A stretch of 64,000 nt of DNA. Origin: Deinococcus sp. AJ005. GTDB lineage: Bacteria > Deinococcota > Deinococci > Deinococcales > Deinococcaceae. The stretch spans positions 949,001-1,013,000 of the forward strand of contig NZ_CP044990.1 of the NCBI RefSeq assembly GCF_009017495.1. The letters are read 5' to 3'. Below the pieces are notes generated by a model, which did no database searches, was not told the DNA's origin, and worked only from the letters and a program-made list of their open reading frames with translations. Both the position numbers and the translations under genes were made by a program. Shown here in pieces: positions 51,900 to 61,747 of the stretch (position 1 is the first letter of the stretch; each line of letters opens with the position of its first letter).

Positions 51900-52376
51900 A
51901 TGAGACTGTTGCTGCCCGTGCTGACTGCTGGCCTGAGCGTTTGCGTCCTGGCCTCCTGCAACGCCTTCTCGCCCATTCCCAACGACGCGGATATTGACGT
52001 GAACGGCAGTTACACCGGGCGGCTGGTGGGGCAGAACAACGACAGCGCCGTTCTGGACATCATCATCGTGGAAAAGGACTTGGCGGTCACCGGCACGGTC
52101 AAGAGCCGTGCGACGGGCGACAGCTACACCCTGACTGGCACCCGCAGTGTGTATAAGGCCAGCCCGGTCACGCTCAACGCCACCTCCAATCTGGGGGGCG
52201 GCAGCGCCTGCCCCGGCGGGTTCACGGAGCGCTACGGCGTGCAGGTCACGTTTTACAACGTCAGCAAGTACAGCGGCGCGGGCGGCACCGGTTTCGTGAA
52301 CCATGACATCTGCAAGTCCGGGCAGTGGGAGCGCACCGAACTGAACAGCGGGCAACTGGAACTGGCGCGCAAGTAG
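51900..52376 (+). CDS. Hypothetical lipoprotein
   Basis: 158 residues with a lipoprotein signal (lipobox VLASC, Cys20). The mature part is a small beta-rich domain (GSYTGRLVGQNNDSAVLDIIIV) with two further Cys residues (SACPGG and DICKSG) that may form a disulfide. Unknown family. TATGAT ends 5 nt before the ATG. Confidence 0.8.
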   Translation: MRLLLPVLTAGLSVCVLASCNAFSPIPNDADIDVNGSYTGRLVGQNNDSAVLDIIIVEKDLAVTGTVKSRATGDSYTLTGTRSVYKASPVTLNATSNLGGGSACPGGFTERYGVQVTFYNVSKYSGAGGTGFVNHDICKSGQWERTELNSGQLELARK

Positions 52377-52428
52377 GACGGGGTCAGGTACGGCGGCAGA
52401 TGCTGACCCCGCCCGCTATCCTGCCCCC

Positions 52429-52995
52429 ATGCTCAGCGAGACAGGCACGCAGTTTTTCGGCTATTACCCCGGCACGGTGGCGCTGGTCACTGCCGAACAC
52501 ACCACTTCCGAACATGGCCGGGTCCGCAACGTGATGGCGGCGGGCTGGCACACCGCCCTGAGCGCCCAGCCCCCGATGTACGGCGTGCTGATCGGCAGGG
52601 AGCGGGCCACGCATGGGCTGGTGGCGGGGAGCGGCACGTTCGGGATCAACTTTCTACCCGCCTCGCACTCAAAACCGATTCAGGGGACGGGTGTGCTGTC
52701 GCTGCACGACCTACCCCAAAAGGACAAGCTGGCCCGCCTGGGCCTGCAAACCCTGCCAGACGCGCCGCTGGCCCTGGCCGACGCTTACCTGTACTACCGC
52801 TGCCGGGTGGTTCAGACCGTGCCCACCGGGGACCATGACCTGTTCGTGGGCGAGGTGCTGGAGGTTCGCCACGATCCTGCCTTCTACGATGACCGGCGGC
52901 TGTTCACGGGCGAGGCGGCGGTGTACCTGGGTCGCAGTTCGTATGTAAAAACCACGCAGGGACGCGAGGTCTACCCGCCCGAAAGTTTCGATTGA
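52429..52995 (+). CDS. Flavin reductase family protein (FMN-binding split barrel)
   Basis: 188 residues with the flavin-reductase core: GTVALVTAEH, NVMAAGWHTALSAQPPMYGVLIG, GTFGINFLPASHS and VGEVLEVRHD. Such proteins reduce or bind FMN for partner monooxygenases, or act alone. TATCCT ends 6 nt before the ATG. No monooxygenase gene is adjacent. Confidence 0.9.
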   Translation: MLSETGTQFFGYYPGTVALVTAEHTTSEHGRVRNVMAAGWHTALSAQPPMYGVLIGRERATHGLVAGSGTFGINFLPASHSKPIQGTGVLSLHDLPQKDKLARLGLQTLPDAPLALADAYLYYRCRVVQTVPTGDHDLFVGEVLEVRHDPAFYDDRRLFTGEAAVYLGRSSYVKTTQGREVYPPESFD

Positions 52996-53100
52996 AGAGA
53001 GATTGAAGAGAGAACGCCCAGTGGCGTGGGGGCTGTTTCTCATTTGGCCCTTTTCAAGCCCACAATCCACGTTGCATAGTTAAGAAGACTGCAAAGTCGG

Positions 53101-54486
53101 GTGAACCGGGCCGAGCGCCTGACGCCGCCGGGGGAGCTTTTGACTGACGCACTGCATGGATTTCTGACCATTCTCGATCTGCTGGGCCTGCTGATGCTGG
53201 GCCTGTACTTTCTACAAATGCTGCTGTCGGCCACGCTGCCCCGGCCCCGGCGGCTGTATCCGGCAGACGAGGCATTGCGTTTTACCTTCGTGGTCCCCGC
53301 GCTGAACGAGGACGCGGTGATCGAGGCCACCGTCCGCAACCTGCGAGAAACGGCCCCCGACGCCCGCGTGGCCGTGATCGACGACGGCAGTGATGACCGC
53401 ACGGCGGAACTGGTGGAACGGCTGGCGCGGAATGATGCGGGCGTGATCCTGCTGCGCCGCACCGCGCCGGAAGCCCGCCAGGGTAAGGGCAAGGCCATGA
53501 ACTGGGCGGTGTTGATCCTGCTGCGTGACCTGCGCTCAGCGGGCGCGGACCTGCAAAAACAGGTTTTCGTGGTGGTGGACGCCGACGGGCGAGTGACCCC
53601 TGGCCTGCTGCCCGAGGCGCGGCGCGTGCTGGCCCACGCGGACGTGGTGGCCGCGCAGGCCCGCGTGCGAATCCGGCAGTCTCCCGGCAAACTGGGGCTG
53701 AAAAACGTGGTGGGCCGCATGCTGGAGCAGCAGCAGGACCTGGAATTCTTCATCACCCGCCACATTCAACTGATGCGTTCGTGGTGGCACAGCGCCGCCC
53801 TGTGCGGCAACGGGCAATTTATGCGCGCCAGCTATGTGGCCTCCATGTTCGACGCCGGGCAGACGCCCTGGCCTGACGTGCTGCTCGAAGATTTTGGCAG
53901 CGCGGTAGAGGCCCGGCTGGTCAACCCACGCCACCGACTGGTCTTTTTAGAGGAAGCGGTCACTCAGCAGGGCCTGCCCGATCTGCGCCGTTTCTCGCGC
54001 CAGCGCGCCCGCTGGACCCAGGGCACCATGCAGTGTCTGCCGTATCTGGCGCAGTTATGGCGCAAGCCCGTGCCCGTGCTGGCCCGCCTGGACCTGAGTT
54101 ACTTCATTCTGGGGCCGTGGCTCAGCGGCATCATCGTGCTGTCGTTCCTGACCCAGCCGCTGCGCTGGGCGATGGGCACGCAGGGGCTGGTGCTGGACGC
54201 GAAAGTCAGCCTGATCATCACTGTCATCAACCTGATCATTCAGTTGCAGTGGGTGGCCCGTTACAGGCGCGAGAACCGTCTGTCGCTGGGCCGCACCGCC
54301 TTCACCCTCGCCAGCCTGCCCGTCTACGGGTTTGCCCTGTTCCTGAGCCTGCCGATGGCCTATCGCCACTACTTCATGGGCCGCGTGACCTGGGACAAGA
54401 GCCTGCGTCACGCCGAGCCGGGCCACACCGAACCAGGGGAGGGACAGCCGGGCGAACTGCTGACCGTGGGCCGGGGCAGCGATTAG
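53101..54486 (+). CDS. Membrane glycosyltransferase family 2
   Basis: 461 residues. One N-terminal membrane segment, a GT-A catalytic domain with [26 protein letters not shown], the metal-binding [10 protein letters not shown] (DxD), LLEDFGSAV and the QxxRW motif QRARWTQGT, then four C-terminal helices. The Q/RXXRW motif marks processive or membrane GT2 enzymes (cellulose- or hyaluronan-synthase-like). The acceptor is unknown; a role in exopolysaccharide or glycolipid synthesis is likely. It starts at a GTG; its own terminator follows. Confidence 0.92.
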   Translation: MNRAERLTPPGELLTDALHGFLTILDLLGLLMLGLYFLQMLLSATLPRPRRLYPADEALRFTFVVPALNEDAVIEATVRNLRETAPDARVAVIDDGSDDRTAELVERLARNDAGVILLRRTAPEARQGKGKAMNWAVLILLRDLRSAGADLQKQVFVVVDADGRVTPGLLPEARRVLAHADVVAAQARVRIRQSPGKLGLKNVVGRMLEQQQDLEFFITRHIQLMRSWWHSAALCGNGQFMRASYVASMFDAGQTPWPDVLLEDFGSAVEARLVNPRHRLVFLEEAVTQQGLPDLRRFSRQRARWTQGTMQCLPYLAQLWRKPVPVLARLDLSYFILGPWLSGIIVLSFLTQPLRWAMGTQGLVLDAKVSLIITVINLIIQLQWVARYRRENRLSLGRTAFTLASLPVYGFALFLSLPMAYRHYFMGRVTWDKSLRHAEPGHTEPGEGQPGELLTVGRGSD

Positions 54487-54505
54487 AGGTTGGAGGAGAT
54501 GAAAG

Positions 54506-54534
54506 GCCCTCTTCCTTCTGGAGAGGGCTTTTTT
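54506..54534 (+). terminator. Terminator of GT2 gene
   Basis: GCCCTCT (54506-54512) pairs with AGAGGGC (54522-54528), followed by six T residues. Confidence 0.9.
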
Positions 54535-54571
54535 CGGTCAGGAGAAAGGGCGAGGGTGGGGAACCCGGCTC

Positions 54572-55447
54572 CTATTCCACCGCCTCGCCGCGCTGCAATT
54601 TCACCGCGCGCACCAGATTCTGATACATCAGGGCGCTGGTTAGCGGGCCGACGCCACCGGGCACGGGCGTCTGCGCCCGCACGGGGAGATTCGGTACAGC
54701 GTCCCCCACCATCTCGCCCCCGTCCTGCACGTTGATTCCGGCGTCGATCACGACATGATGGGATTGGACGTGTTCAGGCTTCAAAAGTCCGGCTCTGCCC
54801 ACGGCCACCACCACGGCGTCCAGTGGGGCCAGCACTCCGGCCAGTTCGCGGGTGTATTCGTTGCACAGCGTCACAGTCACGCCCCGGTTGCCCAGCATAA
54901 AGGTCAGCGGGCGGCCCACCGTGCGCCCCGGCCCGATCACGGCCACCCGCAGGCCGCGCAGGTCGTCGCCCAGCACGCGCCGCAGCAGAAAGCGCACGCT
55001 GCGCGGCGTGGGCGGCAGCAACGCCTCAGATTCCCGCCCCGCCGCGATCAGGGCGAGGTTGGCGGGGGTCAGCCCCTCCACATCCTTGCGCGGCGCGATG
55101 TGCAGCAGGGCGGCATCCGCATCCAGCCCGGCGGCCAGCGGCAGCTCCAGCACGACGCCGTGAACATTTTCATCTGCCGAGAGTTCGCGTAACGCCCCTT
55201 CCAGCTCCTGCTGAGACGCCCCGGCTCCCAGTTCCCGCACGCTGAAGTCCACGCCCAGCCGCCCGGCCCGCCGCGCCTTGCTGTCCACATAGACTCGCGA
55301 AGCCTCATCGTCGGAAGCGAGGACGCTGACCATGTGCGGGCGGAAGTTCCAGTCAGACAGGGCTTCCTTAACGCCCTGGATCACCTCATCGGCCAGTGGC
55401 TTGCCAAGGAGAGAACGGGGAGATGTGCTTTTTTCACCGTCAACCAT
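54572..55447 (-). CDS. folD: FolD-like methylenetetrahydrofolate dehydrogenase/cyclohydrolase with altered active site
   Basis: 291 residues from the ATG at 55447 (a TTG one codon upstream is also possible). Substrate-site Ser50, Tyr53 and catalytic Lys57 (SRVYVDSK) are in place, as is [10 protein letters not shown] and the NADP-binding [11 protein letters not shown]. Two residues differ from the family: the usual Gln of VQLPLP is Glu101 (VLELPLA) and the second Asp of KDVDG is Glu124 (KDVEG). In human MTHFD1 the equivalents Gln100 and Asp125 matter for cyclohydrolase activity. It lies 19 nt behind purH, a one-carbon partner. Confidence 0.88.
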   Translation of the reverse strand: MVDGEKSTSPRSLLGKPLADEVIQGVKEALSDWNFRPHMVSVLASDDEASRVYVDSKARRAGRLGVDFSVRELGAGASQQELEGALRELSADENVHGVVLELPLAAGLDADAALLHIAPRKDVEGLTPANLALIAAGRESEALLPPTPRSVRFLLRRVLGDDLRGLRVAVIGPGRTVGRPLTFMLGNRGVTVTLCNEYTRELAGVLAPLDAVVVAVGRAGLLKPEHVQSHHVVIDAGINVQDGGEMVGDAVPNLPVRAQTPVPGGVGPLTSALMYQNLVRAVKLQRGEAVE

Positions 55448-55466
55448 CAACCATCAACCTTCTTCA

Positions 55467-57014
<1,548 letters not shown>

Positions 57015-57051
57015 TGTTTACCGCCTCCGAGGAAGATCCAAGAAAAGACTT

Positions 57052-57081
57052 CGGACGCGCCGCGTGTGCGGCAAACGTCCG
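57052..57081 (-). promoter_or_regulatory. Attenuator-like hairpin in the purH leader
   Basis: CGGACG (57052-57057) pairs with CGTCCG (57076-57081), and inside it GCCGC (59-63) with GCGGC (68-72), giving an 11-bp stem with a small bulge. On the minus strand the stem is followed by AAGTCTTTTCTTGG, 34 nt before the ribosome site, so it could act as a terminator/attenuator or merely as leader structure. Confidence 0.5.
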
Positions 57082-57113
57082 ACCCAGGCGCGCGATCAAA
57101 TGGAATTCGGAGC

Positions 57114-57148
<35 letters not shown>

Positions 57149-57215
57149 TGCCGTCCGCTGTGGGGGCAAGCATAGCGCAGGTGAGGCGGGGTTGCGGGGA
57201 AAGTCGTTCGGGCAG

Positions 57216-57253
57216 CCCCACCCCCCAGCCCCCTACCCCAGGGGGGCAGGGGG
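57216..57253 (-). other. Strong G-quadruplex motif competing with a hairpin
   Basis: On the minus strand four G runs of 4, 5, 6 and 4 bases (57239-57216) are separated by loops of only 2, 2 and 1 nt, an unusually compact quadruplex motif on purH's coding strand, about 200 nt upstream of its ATG. Two complementary C runs (57253-57241) could pair with it into a hairpin. G-quadruplex motifs have been linked to gene control in Deinococcus. Confidence 0.6.
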
Positions 57254-57624
57254 AGCTAACGTTGCACTGGGCACGAGTTTTCGGATGTGGGTGGCGGGAG
57301 AGGGCGGCGGTCTTCGGGTCTGATGCCCTGCTCCGCTCAGTGACGTGCGGCCCGTGCGCTCCGCGCCCGACGGCCTTCGGTTGCCGTTTTGGCGGGGGTG
57401 TTGGGCTTGGTGTTGACGGTTTGAATATCTTCAAGATTGGTTACGGGTTGTTGGGCCACTCGCCGACTCCCGCTTCCTCCACCTCAAGAGGGGACTCGTT
57501 TTTAAGCACGCTCCGGCTTGGAGAAAGGAAGACCAGAACGATGGGTGGGCTTTAACCCCTCACTACGCAGCGTCATCCAATAGTCGGGCGCACCTCCCGG
57601 TCCACTGGGCCTACACTGGACCGG

Positions 57625-58374
57625 ATGACCGCCGCCCGCCGCCCGCCGCGCCACCTGCGTCTGATCCTGATGGCCGGGCTGCTGCTGCTGCTGCTGGGCA
57701 CGCTGCTGATTCCGGAGGTGCGCGTCTTCATGGGACGCGGCTACGCGGCACTGACCTCCACGGACCCGGAAGTCACCCACCGTTTTGTGGACACGCTGGG
57801 CTGGGCTGGACCCGTCGCCCTGCTGGTGGCCTACGTGATCCAGGCAGTGATTCCGGTGCTGCCCTCGCTGGTGCTGACGGCGGTGACAGTGCGGGCCTAC
57901 GGTTTTGTCGCGGGCTTTTTTATCGTGCTTGCTGGGGCGCTGCTGGGGGCGGCGGCGGGCTACGGTCTGGGGCGGGTGCTGGGCGAACCCATAATCCGCG
58001 CGCTGGCTGGGGAACGGGCCAGGACGCAGGCGCATACCTTCATGAACAGACACGGCGCTCAGGGCGTGCTGCTGGTGCGCCTGATGCCGGTCCTGCCCGC
58101 CGAGGTTCTGAGTCTGGTGGCGGGGGCGGCCCGTATGGGGTTTCGTCCATTTATGCTGGCCACCGCTGTGGGCGTGCTGCCGGTCACGTTGCTGGTGGTG
58201 TGGCTCAGCGAGTCGGCCCGGCGGCTGTTCTGGGGGCTGGCGATCATGTCGCTGGTGGTGGGCGGCGTGGCGCTTGCGCGCTGGTTGCTGGCGCGGCGGG
58301 CGAGCCGTGTGGAGGGTCAGGCCAAGGGACAGACAGAGGTGGACCCGGTTCAGGACGCCCAGCCCAGAACGTGA
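57625..58374 (+). CDS. TVP38/TMEM64 family membrane protein
   Basis: 249 residues with five or six hydrophobic segments and the VTT/SNARE-associated core: PSLVLTAVTVRAYGFVAGFFIV, GAALGLAAAGYGLGR-like LLGAAAGYGLGRVLGEP and FVNRHG-like MNRHGAQGVLLVRLMPVLPAEVLSL. DedA-superfamily relatives are lipid scramblases/flippases. TACACT ends 7 nt before the ATG. The long C-terminal tail (EGQAKGQTEVDPVQ) is soluble. The purM operon starts 92 nt later but has its own promoter. Confidence 0.88.
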   Translation: MTAARRPPRHLRLILMAGLLLLLLGTLLIPEVRVFMGRGYAALTSTDPEVTHRFVDTLGWAGPVALLVAYVIQAVIPVLPSLVLTAVTVRAYGFVAGFFIVLAGALLGAAAGYGLGRVLGEPIIRALAGERARTQAHTFMNRHGAQGVLLVRLMPVLPAEVLSLVAGAARMGFRPFMLATAVGVLPVTLLVVWLSESARRLFWGLAIMSLVVGGVALARWLLARRASRVEGQAKGQTEVDPVQDAQPRT

Positions 58375-58466
58375 ACTGTCCCAGAGCCTGAATCCCCCCG
58401 GAATCTAAAGCCCCGGCTCGGGTAAACTGCGTCCCATGCCCGTCCATGAGGCGGGGCAGGAGGACC

Positions 58467-59531
58467 ATGACTCAGACCGATAAGGACGTGCCCGCCGCGT
58501 CCGCCTACGAACGCGCAGGCGTCAGCATCGACGCCGGACAGCGCGCCGTGGCCCTGATGAAAGACGCTGTAGCCCGCACCCACACCCCCGCCGTGCTGGG
58601 CGGCATCGGCGGCTTCGGGGGCCTGTTCAGCGCCTCGGCGTTCGCAGGCTTAAAAGACCCGGTCCTGGTGGCCTCTACCGATGGCGTGGGCACCAAGACC
58701 AAGGTGGCCGTGCGGCTGGGGCAGCCCGGCGGTCTGGGCGCGGACATCGTCAACCACTGTGTCAACGACATTCTGGTGCAAGGCGCGCGCCCGCTGTTTT
58801 TCCTCGATTACGTGGCGATGGGCAAGCTGGCCCCCGAAACCGTGGCCGCTGTCGTGACCGGCGCGGCGCAGGCTTGTGAGGCGCTGGGCGTGGCCCTGCT
58901 GGGTGGCGAGACCGCCGAGATGCCCGGCGTCTACGTGGACGGCGAACTGGATATCGTGGGCACGATTGTCGGGGTGGTGGACCGGGGGGCGCTGGTGGAC
59001 GGCTCACGCATCACCGCAGGCGACACCGTCATCGCCCTGCCCAGTGTCGGCCTGCATACCAACGGTTTCTCGCTGGCTCGGCTGGCTCTGGACGGGCTGG
59101 ACTGGCACGAGAACCGCGCCGATCTGGACGGGCAGACGCTGGCCGATCTGCTGCCCGTGCCGCACCGCGCGTATGTATCGGCCCACGACGCGCTCATGGA
59201 AGCGGGTGTGGACGTGCGCGGCATGGCCCACATCACGGGTGGCGGTCTGGTGGACAACCCGCCGCGTGTCTTTCCGCCGGGCGTCGGCATGAGCATCGAC
59301 ACTTCCTCGTGGGCTGTGCCGCCGCTGTTTGAGTTGATCGTGGAGCGGGCGCAGGTACAGCGTTCCGAAGCCTTCCGCGCCCTGAACATGGGCGTGGGCT
59401 TCCTGTTCATCGTGCCCTCCGCCGAGTCGGAGGCAGCCCTGTCTGCCCTGCGCGGCGCTGGCGAGCAGCCCTGGGTGATCGGGCAGATGGTGGCGGGCGA
59501 CGGCGTGGCCTTCGACGGTAAGAAGACTTGA
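58467..59531 (+). CDS. purM: Phosphoribosylformylglycinamidine cyclo-ligase
   Basis: 354 residues. Full PurM family signature: AYERAGVSIDAGQRAVALMK, STDGVGTKTKVA, NHCVNDILVQGARPLFFLDY, LLGGETAEMPG and HITGGGLVDNPPRVF. It closes the imidazole ring in purine synthesis. The ATG at 58467 has AGGAGG 4 nt upstream. A leaderless 15-codon ORF (58436-58483) following TAAACT overlaps this start in another frame. Translationally coupled to the phosphatase gene by TTGA overlap. Confidence 0.97.
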   Translation: MTQTDKDVPAASAYERAGVSIDAGQRAVALMKDAVARTHTPAVLGGIGGFGGLFSASAFAGLKDPVLVASTDGVGTKTKVAVRLGQPGGLGADIVNHCVNDILVQGARPLFFLDYVAMGKLAPETVAAVVTGAAQACEALGVALLGGETAEMPGVYVDGELDIVGTIVGVVDRGALVDGSRITAGDTVIALPSVGLHTNGFSLARLALDGLDWHENRADLDGQTLADLLPVPHRAYVSAHDALMEAGVDVRGMAHITGGGLVDNPPRVFPPGVGMSIDTSSWAVPPLFELIVERAQVQRSEAFRALNMGVGFLFIVPSAESEAALSALRGAGEQPWVIGQMVAGDGVAFDGKKT

Positions 59532-60268
59532 CATCTTCCACCAGACCCCGCAGCCACAAGGGCAGGCTGGCCCCCTTTGGGTTCACGCCGCCGGACCGCC
59601 GCAGCGCCACCGAATTCTGGGTGGTTCGTCACGGCGAGAGCACCTGGAATACCGAGGGCCGCTACCAGGGGCAGGCAGACGTACCTCTCAGTCACATTGG
59701 CATCTTGCAGGCCGCCAGTCTCTCGGAACGGATGACCGGACAGCACTTCGATGCCGTCTACACCAGTGATCTGCGGCGAGCGGCCCAGACGGCGGAAGCG
59801 GTGGCCGAGCGCCTGGATGGGCCGCCCCCGGTCCAGCGTGACCCTGGCCTGCGCGAGATTGACGTGGGAGAGCTGTCCGGTCTGGTGATCGCGGATATCC
59901 GGGAGCAGTACCCCGAGTATCTGGAAGCCCTGAAGGCCGATCCCTGGGCCACCCGTCGGCCCGGCGGCGAGAGCATGGAAGACCTGTACGCCCGCAGCGG
60001 GGCGGCGTTCGAGACCCTGCGCGCCCGGCATCCCGGGGGGCGCGTGCTGGTTTTCACGCACGGCGGCGTGGTCCGCGTGGCTGTCGGTCTGGCCCTGGGC
60101 GGCGTCCCGGCCAACGCTTGGGCACGCCTGAGCGTCACCAACACCAGCATCACCCGCGTCCTGCTGGGCGAGAACAGCGGCACCCTGCTGGGCTTCAACG
60201 ACGACGCGCATCTGGAAGACCTGATCGAGGCGACGGAGGCCGATGACGTGCTGGGGCAGACGCAATGA
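59528..60268 (+). CDS. Histidine phosphatase family protein
   Basis: 246 residues from a TTG overlapping the purM stop. Core motifs are VVRHGESTWNTEGRYQGQAD (phospho-His), TSDLRRAAQTAEAV and FTHGGVVRV (second His). The 30-residue N-terminal extension is basic. PhoE/CobC-type enzymes dephosphorylate small molecules; in an operon with meaB, an alpha-ribazole-phosphate-type role is a guess only. Its stop overlaps meaB (ATGA). Confidence 0.9.
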   Translation: MTSSTRPRSHKGRLAPFGFTPPDRRSATEFWVVRHGESTWNTEGRYQGQADVPLSHIGILQAASLSERMTGQHFDAVYTSDLRRAAQTAEAVAERLDGPPPVQRDPGLREIDVGELSGLVIADIREQYPEYLEALKADPWATRRPGGESMEDLYARSGAAFETLRARHPGGRVLVFTHGGVVRVAVGLALGGVPANAWARLSVTNTSITRVLLGENSGTLLGFNDDAHLEDLIEATEADDVLGQTQ

Positions 60269-61194
60269 CCGTTCCGGCCACGGACCTCGCCGCCCGCTAC
60301 CAATCGGGCGATCTGCGCGCGCTGGCCCGCGCCGTCACGCTGGCCGAGGCCGGACTCCCCGCCGCCCGGCCCCTGCTCAAGATCGCGCGTTCGGGCGGAA
60401 TCCGCTCGGTGGTGGTGGGCATCACGGGCAGCCCCGGCAGCGGCAAAAGTACGCTGACCGACGCGCTCATTTCTGTGTTGAGGGCGCAGGGCAAACGGGT
60501 GGCGGTACTGGCGGTGGACCCCAGCAGTCCGTATTCCGGCGGCGCGATTCTGGGGGACCGCATCCGCATGTTGCGCCATCACGCCGATTCCGGGGTGTTC
60601 GTGCGTTCGCTGGCCAGCCGGGGTGCGCTGGGCGGTCTGTCGGCCCGCACGATGGCGGTGCTGGCCCTGCTGGAGGGTGGAGGCTTCGACTGGATCATCC
60701 TGGAAACCGTGGGCGTGGGTCAGTCCGAGGTGGATGTGGCCGCCGCCTGTGACCACACGCTGCTGGTGGTCACCCCTGCGGGAGGCGACGGCGTGCAGGC
60801 GTTCAAGGCCGGAATCATGGAAATCGCGGACGTGATCGCTGTGAACAAATCGGACCTGCCCGGCTCGTCCCGTACGGTGCGCGAGTTGACCTCGGCGCAG
60901 GCGCTGGGCTGGCACGACGAACACACCTGGCTGGCCCCAGTCCGCAAGACCATCGCCTCGGCAGGCGAGGGTATCGAGAGTGTCGTCGAGGCCGTTCTCA
61001 AGCACCGCGCCCATCTGGGAGACGCGGGTTTGCAGGACCGCCGCCGCCTGCGCGCCGAATTCGAGGTCCGCTCGCTGGTGCAAGAGCGCCTGCTGCGCCG
61101 CGCCCGCAACGCTGGCGGTGACCTGTACGCCCGCGTGGCGCGCGGTGAACTGGACGCCGAGGCAGCGGCGGATGAGTTGCTGAGCGGGCCATGA
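60265..61194 (+). CDS. meaB: MeaB/ArgK GTPase, methylmalonyl-CoA mutase chaperone
   Basis: 309 residues: Walker A GITGSPGSGKSTLTD, switch regions VLAVDPSSPYSGGAILGDRIRM, ETVGVGQSEVDV and the G4 motif VNKSDLP. MeaB loads and protects adenosylcobalamin on methylmalonyl-CoA mutase. The mutase is not in the window, but the epimerase of the same pathway is at 10713. Overlaps the upstream phosphatase gene (ATGA). Confidence 0.95.
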   Translation: MTVPATDLAARYQSGDLRALARAVTLAEAGLPAARPLLKIARSGGIRSVVVGITGSPGSGKSTLTDALISVLRAQGKRVAVLAVDPSSPYSGGAILGDRIRMLRHHADSGVFVRSLASRGALGGLSARTMAVLALLEGGGFDWIILETVGVGQSEVDVAAACDHTLLVVTPAGGDGVQAFKAGIMEIADVIAVNKSDLPGSSRTVRELTSAQALGWHDEHTWLAPVRKTIASAGEGIESVVEAVLKHRAHLGDAGLQDRRRLRAEFEVRSLVQERLLRRARNAGGDLYARVARGELDAEAAADELLSGP

Positions 61195-61198
61195 ACGC

Positions 61199-61729
61199 GT
61201 GAACGCCAGTTCCCTCGCCCCAGTCCTCCTCGCCTTTCTCAGCGTTCAGCGCCTGCTGGAGCTGCGGCTGGCCCGCGCCAACGAGCGCTGGGCACGCGAA
61301 CACGGCGCTGTGGAATACGGACGGGAACACTACCCTCTGTTTTTCGTGCTGCACCCGGCTTGGATGCTGTCTACCTTTTTAGAGGGCCGCGCGTCCGGTC
61401 AGCGGGTGAACTGGCCTGCGCTGGCGCTCTTTCTGCTGGCCCAGCCGCTGCGGTACTGGGTCATTCGCACGCTGGGAAGGTACTGGAACACCCGAATTCT
61501 GATCGTGCCGGGTGGAGAGCGCGTCACGGGCGGTCCATTCCGCTTGCTGAAGCACCCCAATTACGCGGTGGTGGCGCTGGAACTGGCCGCCGCGCCGCTC
61601 GCCGTGGGGGCGTGGCGCACCGCTCTGGCCTTTACGCTGCTGAACGCTGCGCTGCTGCTCCTCCTCCGCATTCCGGCAGAGGAGCGGGCGCTGGCGCACT
61701 ACGCCCTGACCCGGCCTGACCCGAAGTGA
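61199..61729 (+). CDS. Isoprenylcysteine carboxyl methyltransferase-like membrane protein
   Basis: 176 residues with four or five membrane segments and the ICMT-type SAM-binding end: LGRYWNTRILIVPGGERVTGGPFRLLKHPNYAVV and EERAL. Bacterial relatives (YpbQ-like) probably methylate small lipophilic acceptors. The GTG at 61199 is used because an earlier ATG at 61191, which overlaps the meaB stop, reads only three codons (MNA) before a TGA overlapping this GTG; the two starts are 8-bp repeats of each other. Confidence 0.85.
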   Translation: MNASSLAPVLLAFLSVQRLLELRLARANERWAREHGAVEYGREHYPLFFVLHPAWMLSTFLEGRASGQRVNWPALALFLLAQPLRYWVIRTLGRYWNTRILIVPGGERVTGGPFRLLKHPNYAVVALELAAAPLAVGAWRTALAFTLLNAALLLLLRIPAEERALAHYALTRPDPK

Positions 61730-61747
61730 AGATAGGCTCAGCCCTGG

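Noticed and set aside
57094..57110. GATCAAATGGAATTCGG resembling a repeat end
   Set aside because: About 13 of 17 positions match but no other part of the element is present and the region was searched widely, so chance is likely.
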